The notes under the pieces were generated by a model. The model was not told where the DNA came from, did not search any database, and saw nothing but the letters and a program-made list of their open reading frames with translations. From contig NZ_JAFEJK010000001.1 in assembly GCF_016888515.1 (NCBI RefSeq), positions 744,001-808,000 on the forward strand: a stretch of 64,000 nucleotides of DNA, written 5' to 3'. Both the position numbers and the translations under genes were made by a program. The DNA comes from Shimia biformata. GTDB taxonomy: Bacteria > Pseudomonadota > Alphaproteobacteria > Rhodobacterales > Rhodobacteraceae. This document shows, piece after piece, positions 18,727 through 27,445 of this stretch (position 1 is the stretch's first letter; each line of letters starts with the position of its first letter).

Positions 18727-19914
18727 ATGGACGGGGCGCAAATCGCGATCGAGATGCATGACGGGCTGGCCAGTATCGGACCGCGCGACTGGGACGCCTG
18801 CGCCGCACCCGGGCTGGACACCGATGACCGTCCCGTCGATCCCTTTACCACTTATCGCTTCCTCAAGGCGATCGAGGACAGCGGCTCGGTCGGGCCGGGA
18901 ACAGGCTGGCAGCCGCGCTATCTGACAGCGCGCATGAATGGCGAGGTGATCGCCTGCGCGCCGCTTTATGCCAAATCCCACAGCCAGGGCGAATATGTCT
19001 TTGACCACAATTGGGCGCATGCGTTTGAACGGGCAGGCGGGCGGTATTACCCGAAACTGCAGGTTGCCGTGCCATTCACCCCTGTCACCGGACGGCGTTT
19101 GCTGACCCGTCCCGGTTATGAGGAAATCGGCATGGCCGCACTGGTACAGGGCGCGGTCCAGGTGGCCTCAGAAAACGAAATTAGTTCGCTGCACCTGACC
19201 TTCTGCACCCCGTCCGAGGCCGCGGCCGGGCGGCAGATGGGTCTGTTGCACCGTACCGGTCAGCAATTCCACTGGGTCAATGACGGGTTTGGCAATTTCG
19301 ACGCTTTTCTTGCAGCCTTGTCGTCGCGCAAACGCAAGAATATCCGCAAGGAGCGCGCACGGGCACAGGCGTTTGGCGGCGACATCCTCTGCCTGACCGG
19401 AGAGGACATCCGCCCGGAACATTGGGACGCGATGTGGCAGTTCTACCAGGACACAGGTGCGCGAAAATGGGGCTCGCCCTATCTGACCCGCGCCTTCTTT
19501 GACATCGCTCACGACACGTTGCGCGATGATATTCTGATGATACTTGCCTGGCGCGACGGGCGCTTCGTGGCGGGGGCGATGAACGTGATCGGGCGCGAAA
19601 CACTGTTTGGCCGCTACTGGGGCTGTGTCGAGGACCACCCCTGCCTGCATTTCGAATTGTGCTATTATCAAGCCATCGACTGGGCGATCCGTCATGGTCT
19701 GACCCGTGTCGAGGCGGGCGCGCAAGGAGAACACAAGCTGGCGCGCGGCTACATGCCGGTGACCACTCATTCGTTGCACTGGATTGCTGACCCCGGATTT
19801 GCCGATGCCGTGGCGAGTTACCTTCAGGCCGAACGCGACGCCGTGGCCGAGGAAATTGAAATCCTGACCGCCTATGGCCCGTTCCGAAACGAAACCCGAG
19901 AGGATCACCAATGA
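18727..19914 (+). CDS. FemAB-like / GNAT-superfamily protein (DUF482 type)
   Basis: Product of 395 residues. Recognisable parts are GPRDWDAC near the start, [15 protein letters not shown], the basic segment [16 protein letters not shown], and the C-terminal acyltransferase region [15 protein letters not shown]...[15 protein letters not shown]. The family is related to the Fem peptidyltransferases and GNAT enzymes; its substrate is not known to me. The ATG at 18727 has a strong GAGGAGG site; a TTG at 18679 in the same frame is less likely. It overlaps the next gene by 4 bases. Confidence 0.8.
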   Translation: MDGAQIAIEMHDGLASIGPRDWDACAAPGLDTDDRPVDPFTTYRFLKAIEDSGSVGPGTGWQPRYLTARMNGEVIACAPLYAKSHSQGEYVFDHNWAHAFERAGGRYYPKLQVAVPFTPVTGRRLLTRPGYEEIGMAALVQGAVQVASENEISSLHLTFCTPSEAAAGRQMGLLHRTGQQFHWVNDGFGNFDAFLAALSSRKRKNIRKERARAQAFGGDILCLTGEDIRPEHWDAMWQFYQDTGARKWGSPYLTRAFFDIAHDTLRDDILMILAWRDGRFVAGAMNVIGRETLFGRYWGCVEDHPCLHFELCYYQAIDWAIRHGLTRVEAGAQGEHKLARGYMPVTTHSLHWIADPGFADAVASYLQAERDAVAEEIEILTAYGPFRNETREDHQ

Positions 19915-20201
19915 CGGAACTTCTCAGCGACGACACCCGCAAGCTTCTGCTCGACCCGCTGATTGCAAATGGCTGGACTTTGGTCGACGGGCGGGACGCA
20001 ATCGAAAAAACCTTTACCTTCGGTAGTTTTGTTGATGCGTTTGCATGGATGACCAAGGCTGCGATCTGGGCCGAGAAATGGAACCACCACCCGGAATGGA
20101 GCAATGTCTACAACCGCGTCACGGTCTTGTTGACCACCCATGATGTCGGCGGACTGTCGACTTTGGACGCGAAACTGGCCCGCAAGCTGGATAGCCTTTG
20201 A
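19911..20201 (+). CDS. phhB: Pterin-4-alpha-carbinolamine dehydratase
   Basis: Product of 96 residues, the family length. The active-site segment [26 protein letters not shown] matches the conserved EKxxHHPxW...V pattern. In organisms with phenylalanine hydroxylase it recycles tetrahydropterin; in others it may act as a cofactor-related or moonlighting factor. No hydroxylase gene is nearby. It ends the RidA-GDPD-FemAB-like-phhB string, followed by a bidirectional terminator. Confidence 0.93.
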   Translation: MTELLSDDTRKLLLDPLIANGWTLVDGRDAIEKTFTFGSFVDAFAWMTKAAIWAEKWNHHPEWSNVYNRVTVLLTTHDVGGLSTLDAKLARKLDSL

Positions 20202-20222
20202 AACCGGGCACACGCGTATGAA

Positions 20223-20250
20223 AAAGGGGCCGCACGGCCCCTTTCGTTTT
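20223..20250. terminator. Bidirectional intrinsic terminator between phhB and the peroxiredoxin
   Basis: AAAGGGGCC / GGCCCCTTT is a perfect 9-bp stem with GCAC loop, flanked by A residues on the left and CGTTTT on the right. It lies between convergent genes. Confidence 0.85.
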
Positions 20251-20266
20251 CTGCGTGTCAGGACAA

Positions 20267-20755
20267 TCAGATTGCGTCCAGAAGCGCCTCACCCGCGGTC
20301 AGGTCGCAGACGCCCTTTTCAACTTCTTCCTGAAGCACCTTGACGACGCCATTGTCGATGAAGGCGGCAAAGCGGCGGCAGCGGTCGTTGAACCCGACAA
20401 CCGGCGCGCTGAACTCGATCCCCATGCCCTTGGTCAGGGCGGCCGAAGCATCCGACAGGACAGTGATGCCCGCGTCGCCAGCACCTGTCGCCTTGTCCCA
20501 GGCAGCCATCACCCAGGGGTCATTGGTGGCAATGCAGATGATCTCGTCCACGCCCTTGGCTTTGAAGGCATCGACGTTGCGGATGAAACTGGGCATATGC
20601 GCCTGGTCGCAAGTGGTCGAAAACGCGCCCGGCACGCCGAACAGCACAACTTTCTTGCCATCAATATAGGGGGCGAGTTCGACTGGCTCGGGGCCGTTGT
20701 CCCCCAGTCGCATCATCGTTGGTTTGGGCAGCGACTCGCCTACGGAAATAGTCAT
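20267..20755 (-). CDS. Peroxiredoxin (Prx5 / hybrid-Prx type)
   Basis: Product of 162 residues. The peroxidatic cysteine lies in GVPGAFSTTCDQAHMPSFI, which corresponds to the PGAFTPTC motif of Prx5 enzymes. GMGIEFSAPVVGFNDRCRRFAAFIDNGVV matches the Prx5 C-terminal region. Prx5 proteins reduce hydrogen and organic peroxides with glutathione or thioredoxin. It has its own transcript, convergent with phhB and divergent from the flavoprotein gene. Confidence 0.92.
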   Translation of the reverse strand: MTISVGESLPKPTMMRLGDNGPEPVELAPYIDGKKVVLFGVPGAFSTTCDQAHMPSFIRNVDAFKAKGVDEIICIATNDPWVMAAWDKATGAGDAGITVLSDASAALTKGMGIEFSAPVVGFNDRCRRFAAFIDNGVVKVLQEEVEKGVCDLTAGEALLDAI

Positions 20756-20850
20756 GGTTCAGAAGTCCTTGTTCATTGCGTTTTCCCTTGGCGACGATAT
20801 AGGCTGCCACCTTGAGGTTACAATCAGGTTTTGCGGCGGGAGACAGAAAT

Positions 20851-22059
20851 ATGACGCATGTGGTTGTGGTCGGGGCAGGGCAGGCCGGAAGCTCACTGGT
20901 GGCCAAGTTGCGATCGCTGGGTTTTGACGGGCAGATCACGCTGATCGGGACCGAAACTGCACCGCCCTATCAGCGTCCTCCGCTATCCAAAGCCTACCTT
21001 CTGGGCGAGATGGAACTGGAGCGGTTGTACCTGCGTCCCCTCAGCTTTTACGCCGACAACAAGATCGACCTGCGACTTGGCGAAACCGTGACTGCGATCG
21101 ACGCGGGGGCCAAGATGATCGAGACTACATCCGGGCCACTGTCCTATGATCACCTGTGCCTGACCACGGGTTCGGTGCCACGCAGCCTGCCCGCCAGTAT
21201 CGGCGGCGCGCTTCCCGGCGTTTTTACCGTGCGCACGCTTGCCGATGTCGACGCCATGGCGCCCCAATTCAGTGCGGGCAAACGGGTGTTGATCGTCGGT
21301 GGGGGCTATGTCGGGCTTGAGGCGGCGGCAGTGGCCGCCAAGAAAGGTCTGGATGTCACGCTGGTCGAAATGTCAGACCGCATCCTGCAAAGGGTAGCCG
21401 CCCCCGAAACAAGCGCCTTTTTCCGCGACCTGCATACCAGCCATGGCGTCAGAATCCTTGAGGCGACCGGGCTTGAGCGTATCACCGGCGAGGATCGCGT
21501 CACCGGAGCGATCCTGAGCGACGGCACCACATTGGATCTGGATTTTGTCATCGTCGGCGTCGGCATCATGCCCGGCACGGCGCTGGCCGAGGGCGCTGGG
21601 GTCGAGCTTGAAAACGGGATCAAGACCGACGAACAGGGCCGCACGTCGGACCCGTCGATCTGGGCGGCGGGCGATTGTGCATCCTTCCCCTATCGCGGTG
21701 GACGTATCCGGCTGGAAAGCGTGCCCAACGCCATCGATCAGGCGGAATGCGTGGCGGAAAACATCATGGGGGCGGGCAAGACCTATGTCGCGAAACCTTG
21801 GTTTTGGTCGGATCAATACGACGTCAAACTGCAAATCGCCGGGCTGAACATCGGCTATGACCGCGTGGTCACACGTCCGGGCGAGGGTGGGGCGGTGTCG
21901 TTCTGGTATTTTGCGGGCGACACGCTTTTGGCGGTCGACGCAATGAACGCGCCGCGCGACTTCATGATGGGACGGCGGCTGATCGAAGCGGGCAAATCAC
22001 CCGACGCAGCAGTGATTGCCAACCCCGATGCCAACCTCAAGGACCTGCTCAAGGGTTAG
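20851..22059 (+). CDS. FAD-dependent oxidoreductase, ferredoxin/rubredoxin reductase type
   Basis: Product of 402 residues. FAD-binding GxGxxG at the start (VVVVGAGQAGSSLV), YQRPPLSKAYLLGE (typical of ring-hydroxylating dioxygenase ferredoxin reductases), a second dinucleotide fold for NADH (VLIVGGGYVGLEAA), and the FAD site IWAAGDCASFP. The C-terminus has PWFWSDQYDVKLQIAG, also typical. It would pass electrons from NADH to a ferredoxin that is not encoded nearby. The ATG at 20851 follows GGGAGA; a TTG at 20812 is less likely. Confidence 0.9.
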   Translation: MTHVVVVGAGQAGSSLVAKLRSLGFDGQITLIGTETAPPYQRPPLSKAYLLGEMELERLYLRPLSFYADNKIDLRLGETVTAIDAGAKMIETTSGPLSYDHLCLTTGSVPRSLPASIGGALPGVFTVRTLADVDAMAPQFSAGKRVLIVGGGYVGLEAAAVAAKKGLDVTLVEMSDRILQRVAAPETSAFFRDLHTSHGVRILEATGLERITGEDRVTGAILSDGTTLDLDFVIVGVGIMPGTALAEGAGVELENGIKTDEQGRTSDPSIWAAGDCASFPYRGGRIRLESVPNAIDQAECVAENIMGAGKTYVAKPWFWSDQYDVKLQIAGLNIGYDRVVTRPGEGGAVSFWYFAGDTLLAVDAMNAPRDFMMGRRLIEAGKSPDAAVIANPDANLKDLLKG

Positions 22060-22068
22060 GGGGCAAAG

Positions 22069-22635
22069 GTGCGCATCATCGCAGGCGCGTTTCGCGGCAC
22101 GGCGCTGGCTTCGGTCGGCAAAGGCGATCCGGGCGCACATCTGCGCCCGACCACCGACCGGGTGCGCGAAAGCCTGTTCAACGTGCTGATGGGCGGACGG
22201 TTCGGTGATCCGGTCACGGATGCGGTGGTGTTGGACCTATTTGCCGGCACGGGCGCGCTGGGGCTTGAGGCGCTGTCACGCGGCGCGTCACATGTCACAC
22301 TTGTCGATGATGGACGCAAGGCAACCAGCTTGATCCGTCAGAACATCAAGACAACACGCAGCTCCGCTCAGACCCGGCTGATCCAGCGCGATGCCACCCG
22401 GTTGCCCACCTGTGACGGCGCGGCGGCCAGCCTTGTCTTCCTCGATCCGCCTTACGGCAAGGGGCTGGGGATGAAGGCATTGTCAGGGGCGGTGGACACG
22501 GGATGGATTGCGCCCGGCGCGTTGATCGTTTTCGAGGAAAACGCTCCCCAGCCCGCGCCAAAAGGTTTCAACGTGCTGGACACGCGCAAATACGGCGACA
22601 CCCATGTCACCTTTCTTGAGCGGGACGCTCAATAA
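22069..22635 (+). CDS. rsmD: 16S rRNA (guanine(966)-N(2))-methyltransferase
   Basis: Product of 188 residues, starting at GTG. RsmD marks: RIIAGAFRG, LRPTTDRVRESLFNVL, the SAM-binding VLDLFAGTGALGLEALSRGA and the catalytic FLDPPY. It methylates one guanine of 16S rRNA during 30S assembly. It follows the flavoprotein by 9 bases, probably in one transcript, and its end overlaps the convergent map gene by 7 bases. Confidence 0.94.
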   Translation: MRIIAGAFRGTALASVGKGDPGAHLRPTTDRVRESLFNVLMGGRFGDPVTDAVVLDLFAGTGALGLEALSRGASHVTLVDDGRKATSLIRQNIKTTRSSAQTRLIQRDATRLPTCDGAAASLVFLDPPYGKGLGMKALSGAVDTGWIAPGALIVFEENAPQPAPKGFNVLDTRKYGDTHVTFLERDAQ

Positions 22636-23444
22636 GTCGGGTGAAACTTCCCGGCGGGCGAGTTGGTGAAGATCTCGACCCCGTCCTCTGTCACACCAAC
22701 CGAGTGCTCGAACTGGGCCGACAGCGACTTGTCGCGCGTGACGGCGGTCCAGTCATCAGCCAAGACCTTGGTTTCCGGGCGGCCAAGGTTGATCATCGGT
22801 TCAATGGTGAAGAACATGCCTGGCTCCAGCCGCGCACCGGTGCCGGGGCGACCATAGTGCAGCACGTTGGGCGGGGCATGGAATACCCGTCCCAGCCCAT
22901 GTCCACAGAAGTCGCGCACGACGCTCATCCGCTGGCTTTCGGCGTATGACTGGATCGCGTGACCGATGTCGCCGAAAGTGTTGCCGGGTTTCACCGCCTC
23001 GATCCCCAGCATCAGCGAGTCATAGGTCACCTGAATAAGCCGCTCGGCCTTGCGGTTCAGTTTGCCCGCGACGAACATCCGGCTGGTGTCACCAAACCAG
23101 CCATCGACGATCACCGTGACGTCGATATTCAGGATATCGCCATCCTTGAGCTTTTTGTCCCCGGGAATGCCGTGGCAAACGACGTGGTTCACGCTGATGC
23201 AGGAGGCATGTTCATAGCCGCGATAGCCGATGGTTGCAGATTTTGCACCGGCGGCGTTGACCTTGTCTTCGATCAGGCGGTCGATCTCGCCCGTGGTCTG
23301 GCCGGGAAAGACATGCTCGGCGATCTCATCCAGAATACGCGCCGCCAGTTCGCCAGCCCTGTGCATGCCGGCGAAATCGGCTTGTTCATAGATCCTGATC
23401 CCGTCACGGGTCTGGCGGCCTTTGCCGATCATGGTCTGCCTCAT
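22629..23444 (-). CDS. map: Methionine aminopeptidase, type I
   Basis: Product of 271 residues. The five metal ligands are visible: Asp of LNIDVTVIVDGWFGDTSRMF (two), His of CGHGLGRVFH, Glu of FFTIEPMIN and the Glu of FEHSVGV. It removes the initiator methionine from new proteins. There is a second Met four residues in, so the exact start is not certain. It reads towards rsmD, with 7 bases shared between the two ends. Confidence 0.96.
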   Translation of the reverse strand: MRQTMIGKGRQTRDGIRIYEQADFAGMHRAGELAARILDEIAEHVFPGQTTGEIDRLIEDKVNAAGAKSATIGYRGYEHASCISVNHVVCHGIPGDKKLKDGDILNIDVTVIVDGWFGDTSRMFVAGKLNRKAERLIQVTYDSLMLGIEAVKPGNTFGDIGHAIQSYAESQRMSVVRDFCGHGLGRVFHAPPNVLHYGRPGTGARLEPGMFFTIEPMINLGRPETKVLADDWTAVTRDKSLSAQFEHSVGVTEDGVEIFTNSPAGKFHPTY

Positions 23445-23539
23445 GGGTCGCGTTTCTTCTTGCCGCTATTTAGGCGGTTTTTGGCCGGGAAACCAGAGGG
23501 GGCGGGTTTTCGTCGCAATATGGGCGGTGTGACGCAAGG

Positions 23540-23589
23540 CCGGGGGCGCTGCCCCCGGACCCCCGGGGGTATTTGCTACCAGAAAAAAG
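23540..23589. repeat. Dispersed intergenic repeat, copy B
   Basis: GGGGGCGCTGCCCCC is followed by a second palindrome (ACCCCCGGGGGT) and ATTTGCTACCAGAAAAAAG. It fills the space between map and sfsA right up to the sfsA stop. It shares GGGGGCGCTGCCCCC and the GGTATTT core with copy C (52697-52771). Confidence 0.6.
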
Positions 23590-24297
23590 TCAGGGATCGG
23601 AAAAGGGCAGCGCCGCAGCGATGGTTATGCCCTTGGGGGTGATGTCACAGCCAAGCGCCATGACTTCGACCCCTGCGGTGCGTGCCAGCCGGAAGCCCTG
23701 TGCATAGGCCGGGTCGATATCGGTTGCCAAGGAAACGGTTCGGGCGTCGGTGCGCTGGACGAGGTAGAGCATCATGGCGCGATCCGGGCCTCTGGCAACC
23801 TCGGCAAGCTCATGCAGGTGTTTCAGGCCGCGCGCGGTCACGCTGTCGGGAAACTCGGCGGTGCCGGGGCTGCGTGACAGGGTCACGGATTTCACTTCGA
23901 GCCAGAGGTCTGGCATGTCGCCATCCGACAGATGGAAGTCGATGCGGCTGTTGGTGCCGTATTTCACTTCGGGGCGGATGGTGCGGTATTGGGCCAGCGC
24001 CGGGATCGCGCTGCCTTGAAGCGCGTTCTTCAGGGCGCGGTTGGGCACGGACGTATCGACCCCGGTGAAATGCCCGGTCTCATGTTCGACCAGCCGCCAG
24101 CCGAATTTCAGCTTCTTCTTCGGGTCGTCATTGGGTTCCAGCCAGATTCGCGTCCCCGGTTCCGCCAACCCCATCATCGAGCCGGGATTGGCGCAATGGG
24201 CGGTGGCCTCGGTCCCGTCCATCAGCCGCGCATCCGCCAGGAAGCGTTTGTAGCGGCGGATCAGCACGGCGGGCACAAGTGGGGTTTGAAAGCGCAT
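23590..24297 (-). CDS. sfsA: SfsA family protein (sugar fermentation stimulation protein homologue)
   Basis: Product of 235 residues. Characteristic parts are LIRRYKRFLADARL, HCANPGSMMGL, NSRIDFHL, WLEVKSVTL with a nuclease-like ExK, and FPDSVTARGLKHLHEL. SfsA has been called a DNA-binding regulator of maltose metabolism, but the fold resembles nucleases and its role is unsettled. The ATG at 24297 is chosen because the frame upstream has no family match. The gene is divergent from the CinA-like gene. Confidence 0.93.
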   Translation of the reverse strand: MRFQTPLVPAVLIRRYKRFLADARLMDGTEATAHCANPGSMMGLAEPGTRIWLEPNDDPKKKLKFGWRLVEHETGHFTGVDTSVPNRALKNALQGSAIPALAQYRTIRPEVKYGTNSRIDFHLSDGDMPDLWLEVKSVTLSRSPGTAEFPDSVTARGLKHLHELAEVARGPDRAMMLYLVQRTDARTVSLATDIDPAYAQGFRLARTAGVEVMALGCDITPKGITIAAALPFSDP

Positions 24298-24345
24298 GAA
24301 TCCGGGCCTATACCGACAGGGACGGTCTGACAAGGAGCCCGAGAC

Positions 24346-25065
24346 ATGCCCAACCCCACCGCCGCCATGCTTGTGATCGGGGACGAGATCCTGTCCGGTC
24401 GCACCCGTGACGCCAACATGCATTTCCTTGCGGGTGAGTTGACCAAGCACGGCATCACACTGGCCGAGGTGCGGGTGGTGTCGGATCAGGAACAAGCGAT
24501 CATTCACGCGGTTCATGCACTGTCTGCCGAATATGACCATCTGTTCACATCGGGCGGAATCGGACCGACCCATGATGACATCACCGCCGATTGTGTCGCC
24601 GCCGCTTTCGGTGTGCGTATCGACGTACGCGACGATGCCCGCGCGCTGTTGCAGGCACATTACGACAATTCCGGGCAGGAACTGAACGCCGCGCGTCTGC
24701 GCATGGCGCGTATCCCGGATGGGGCGACGTTGATTGACAACCCGGTGTCGGTCGCGCCCGGCTTCACCATTGAGAACGTACATGTCATGGCCGGAGTGCC
24801 GTCGGTGTTTCAGGCCATGGTCGCCAGTGTGTTGCCGACCCTCACCGGTGGTGCGCCGCTGTTGTCGCAATCACTCCGTATCGACCGTGGAGAGGGCGAC
24901 ATCGCCGGTCCTTTGGGCGATCTGGCGGCGCGCTATAGCGACCTGTCCATCGGCAGCTATCCGTTCCAGAAAAACGGAGCCTTTGGATCAAACATCGTCA
25001 TCCGTGGCTTTGACGGCGCGCGGATCGACGCTGCGATTGCAGAACTCGCGGAGATTTTCGCGTGA
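24346..25065 (+). CDS. Molybdopterin-binding / CinA N-terminal domain protein
   Basis: Product of 239 residues. It consists of the MoaB/Mog-like domain of CinA (AAMLVIGDEILSGRTRDANMHFLAGEL, VVSDQEQAI, FTSGGIGPTHDDIT) followed by a short C-terminal part. The C-terminal nicotinamide-mononucleotide deamidase domain of full CinA (about 410 residues) is absent. The role is therefore uncertain; pyrophosphatase or molybdopterin binding is possible. It is the first gene of a coupled string: the next GTG overlaps its stop. Confidence 0.85.
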   Translation: MPNPTAAMLVIGDEILSGRTRDANMHFLAGELTKHGITLAEVRVVSDQEQAIIHAVHALSAEYDHLFTSGGIGPTHDDITADCVAAAFGVRIDVRDDARALLQAHYDNSGQELNAARLRMARIPDGATLIDNPVSVAPGFTIENVHVMAGVPSVFQAMVASVLPTLTGGAPLLSQSLRIDRGEGDIAGPLGDLAARYSDLSIGSYPFQKNGAFGSNIVIRGFDGARIDAAIAELAEIFA

Positions 25066-25787
25066 GCCTTCCCGACGTTCAGAAAATGTATGAGGTCATC
25101 GAATCGACCTGGCCGCCTGCTTCCACCCGGAAAATCGGCAATGTCACCCTGCGCGAAGGGCGTGGTGGTGGCAAACGGGTGTCGGCGGCGACGGTCGATG
25201 GGGCGCTCGACCCACAGAAACTGCCCGACTTCGAAGCCGCGATGCGCGCGATGGACCAGCCCGCTCTGTTTATGATCCGTGATGGCCAAGAGGTGCTGGA
25301 TATGCAGCTCGCTGATGCTGGTTACGAAGTGATCGACCCGGTGACCATGTATGCCGCACCCGCGCAGGACATCGCGTCGGAAGTACCGCCGCGTACCGCC
25401 GCAATTGCCGCGTGGGAACCGCTGCAGATCATGCTGGAAATCTGGCAGGCGGGCGGTATCGGGGCGGGCCGGATCGAGGTGATGAAACGCGCCGAAGGCC
25501 CCAAGACGGGGTTCATCAGCCGCTGGAACGACCATCCCGCGGGGACCAGTTTCATGGCGGTCCATGATGGGGTCGGCATGGTTCACGCGCTGGAAATCCT
25601 ACCCAGTCAGAGACGCCAGGGGGTTGCCCGCTGGCTGATGCGTCGTGCGGCCTTCTGGACCCTGGCGCGTGGCGGGCACACTCTGGCCGTGATCTGCACC
25701 ACGGCGAACCAGGGGGCCAATGCGCTCTATTCTTCCCTCGGGATGACGGTTGTGGGACAGTATCATTACCGTATCAAACAGGACTAG
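25062..25787 (+). CDS. GNAT family N-acetyltransferase
   Basis: Product of 241 residues. The C-terminal half has GNAT motif A (LEILPSQRRQGVARWLMRRAAFW) and motif B (TANQGANALYSSLGMTVVGQYHYR). The N-terminal half (residues 1-110) appears to be a degenerate second GNAT-like domain. It would transfer an acetyl group from acetyl-CoA; the acceptor is unknown. The GTG start overlaps the CinA-like stop by 4 bases. Confidence 0.85.
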   Translation: MSLPDVQKMYEVIESTWPPASTRKIGNVTLREGRGGGKRVSAATVDGALDPQKLPDFEAAMRAMDQPALFMIRDGQEVLDMQLADAGYEVIDPVTMYAAPAQDIASEVPPRTAAIAAWEPLQIMLEIWQAGGIGAGRIEVMKRAEGPKTGFISRWNDHPAGTSFMAVHDGVGMVHALEILPSQRRQGVARWLMRRAAFWTLARGGHTLAVICTTANQGANALYSSLGMTVVGQYHYRIKQD

Positions 25788-25793
25788 GTCACG

Positions 25794-26366
25794 ATGACAA
25801 AGACAGATATGCCGACCGCGCTGGACCTGCCGCAGGTCGATCCGTTGCCGCCTGAAACGCAAAAATACTTCGACATCTGTGTCGAAAAGCTGGGTATGGT
25901 GCCGAATGTGTTGCGGGCCTATGCGTTTGACATAGACAAACTCAATGCGTTCACGGCGATGTACAATGACCTGATGCTGGCAGACAGCGGGTTGACCAAG
26001 CTTGAACGCGAGATGATTGCAGTCGTGGTTTCGTCCATCAACAAGTGTTTCTATTGCCTGGTTGCGCATGGCGCGGCGGTGCGCGAGTTGTCGGGCGATC
26101 CGAAACTGGGCGAGATGCTGGTGATGAACTATCGAGTCGCTCCGCTGGATGTGCGTCAACGGGCCATGTTGGATTTCGCCGCCAAGATGACCACCGCCTC
26201 AGCCACGATCGAGGAAACTGACCGTCAGGCGCTGCGCGATGTCGGATTCTCGGACCGGGACATCTTTGACATTGCCGGGGTTGCCGGGTTCTTCAACATG
26301 ACGAACCGCGTCGCATCGGCGACAGACATGCGTCCCAATGACGAGTATCACGCGCAATTCCGGTGA
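25794..26366 (+). CDS. AhpD-like peroxidase-related protein (carboxymuconolactone decarboxylase fold)
   Basis: Product of 190 residues. The core is LTKLEREMIAVVVSSINKCFYCLVAHGAAVREL, with the CxxC pair and downstream His of the AhpD/CMD active site. The C-terminal GFSDRDIFDIAGVAGFFNMTNRVA is typical of the peroxidase-related subfamily. It probably acts as a thiol-dependent peroxidase or reductant; no partner peroxidase is adjacent. Six bases separate it from the GNAT gene and its stop overlaps the next GTG. Confidence 0.88.
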   Translation: MTKTDMPTALDLPQVDPLPPETQKYFDICVEKLGMVPNVLRAYAFDIDKLNAFTAMYNDLMLADSGLTKLEREMIAVVVSSINKCFYCLVAHGAAVRELSGDPKLGEMLVMNYRVAPLDVRQRAMLDFAAKMTTASATIEETDRQALRDVGFSDRDIFDIAGVAGFFNMTNRVASATDMRPNDEYHAQFR

Positions 26367-27313
26367 AATGGCTTGCGACCATATGCCTTGCCGTCTGGCC
26401 GGGAGTGGGGGCGGCGCTGGAACTGGCGCTGCCGGAAGGCGCGCGGCTTGACGCTGAACGCAATGTCTCGGGCGGATATGACCTGCCTGTCGCTCCGTTT
26501 GATGGTCAAAAAGTGCCGTCAATGCGATTGTCCGGGCAAGTGCGGTTCGAGGTCTGGCGCGTCGAGTCCGGGTTTGCCGGCACATCGGGGTTGGCAGACG
26601 CGCTGCGCGACCTACTTGAGAAGGCCGCATTCCGGGTGGAATTGGACTGCGAAACGGATGGGTGCGGGGGCTTTGACTATCGCTTCAACACCGAGATCCT
26701 ACCGCCGCCGGAGATGTTCGTCGACCTGTCGGACTTCCGTGTCATCAGCGCAGTGCGGGTCGGACCGGCGGGACGGGAAGGCGTCAACATCCTGATAAGT
26801 TCGGCTGTGCGTGCCGGGCTGGTTCATATCGTGCATGTGGTCGAGGACACGAACGCGGACCCGGTGACGCTGGTGGTGCCCGAAACGTCTGGCGCTGCGG
26901 CGGTGTTCAGCCCCGCCATTGCAACCGGGGATTCCGATGCGCTTGCCCGTGCGCTTGAGGCGCATGGCCATGTTGTTCTGCAGGGGCTGACGTTTGAAAC
27001 AGGATCCGCCCGTCTTGATGCGGGCGAGGTTCCGGTTCTTGTCGCGCTGGCGGCCTATCTGTCGGACCACCCTGACGCACGTGTCACGCTGGTGGGGCAC
27101 ACTGACAGCGAAGGCGGATTGGACAAGAACATGACGCTGTCAAAGCGCCGGGCCGAGGCGGTACGCGACTACATGGTGCAGGAACTGGGGGTCGGTGCCG
27201 GTCAACTTGATGCGGACGGGGTCAGCTATCTTGCGCCGGTGACCACCAATGCGACGCCCGAAGGTCGCGAACAAAACCGGCGGGTCGAGGCGATCCTGCT
27301 AACCGCTGACTGA
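26363..27313 (+). CDS. OmpA-family outer-membrane protein
   Basis: Product of 316 residues. A short Sec signal (KWLATICLAVWPGVGA) precedes an uncharacterised N-terminal domain of about 190 residues. The C-terminal OmpA/MotB peptidoglycan-binding domain runs from about 195: LQGLTFETGSARLDAGEVPVL, VTLVGHTDSEGG, NMTLSKRRAEAVRDYMV and EGREQNRRVEAIL. It likely anchors the envelope to peptidoglycan. Translation starts at GTG overlapping the AhpD-like stop, so it ends a four-gene coupled string with cytoplasmic enzymes, an odd mix. Confidence 0.88.
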   Translation: MKWLATICLAVWPGVGAALELALPEGARLDAERNVSGGYDLPVAPFDGQKVPSMRLSGQVRFEVWRVESGFAGTSGLADALRDLLEKAAFRVELDCETDGCGGFDYRFNTEILPPPEMFVDLSDFRVISAVRVGPAGREGVNILISSAVRAGLVHIVHVVEDTNADPVTLVVPETSGAAAVFSPAIATGDSDALARALEAHGHVVLQGLTFETGSARLDAGEVPVLVALAAYLSDHPDARVTLVGHTDSEGGLDKNMTLSKRRAEAVRDYMVQELGVGAGQLDADGVSYLAPVTTNATPEGREQNRRVEAILLTAD

Positions 27314-27445
27314 GTTTTTCCCGCGTCCCGTCAATCCCATCGTTTGCCAATAAATACGCATAGCGTTTCGCAACCTTGTGACCGCGCCCGACCGCGTGTG
27401 AAGATAACAGGCGAAACAGCTTTGTGCGGGACCAGATCGGGCGAC

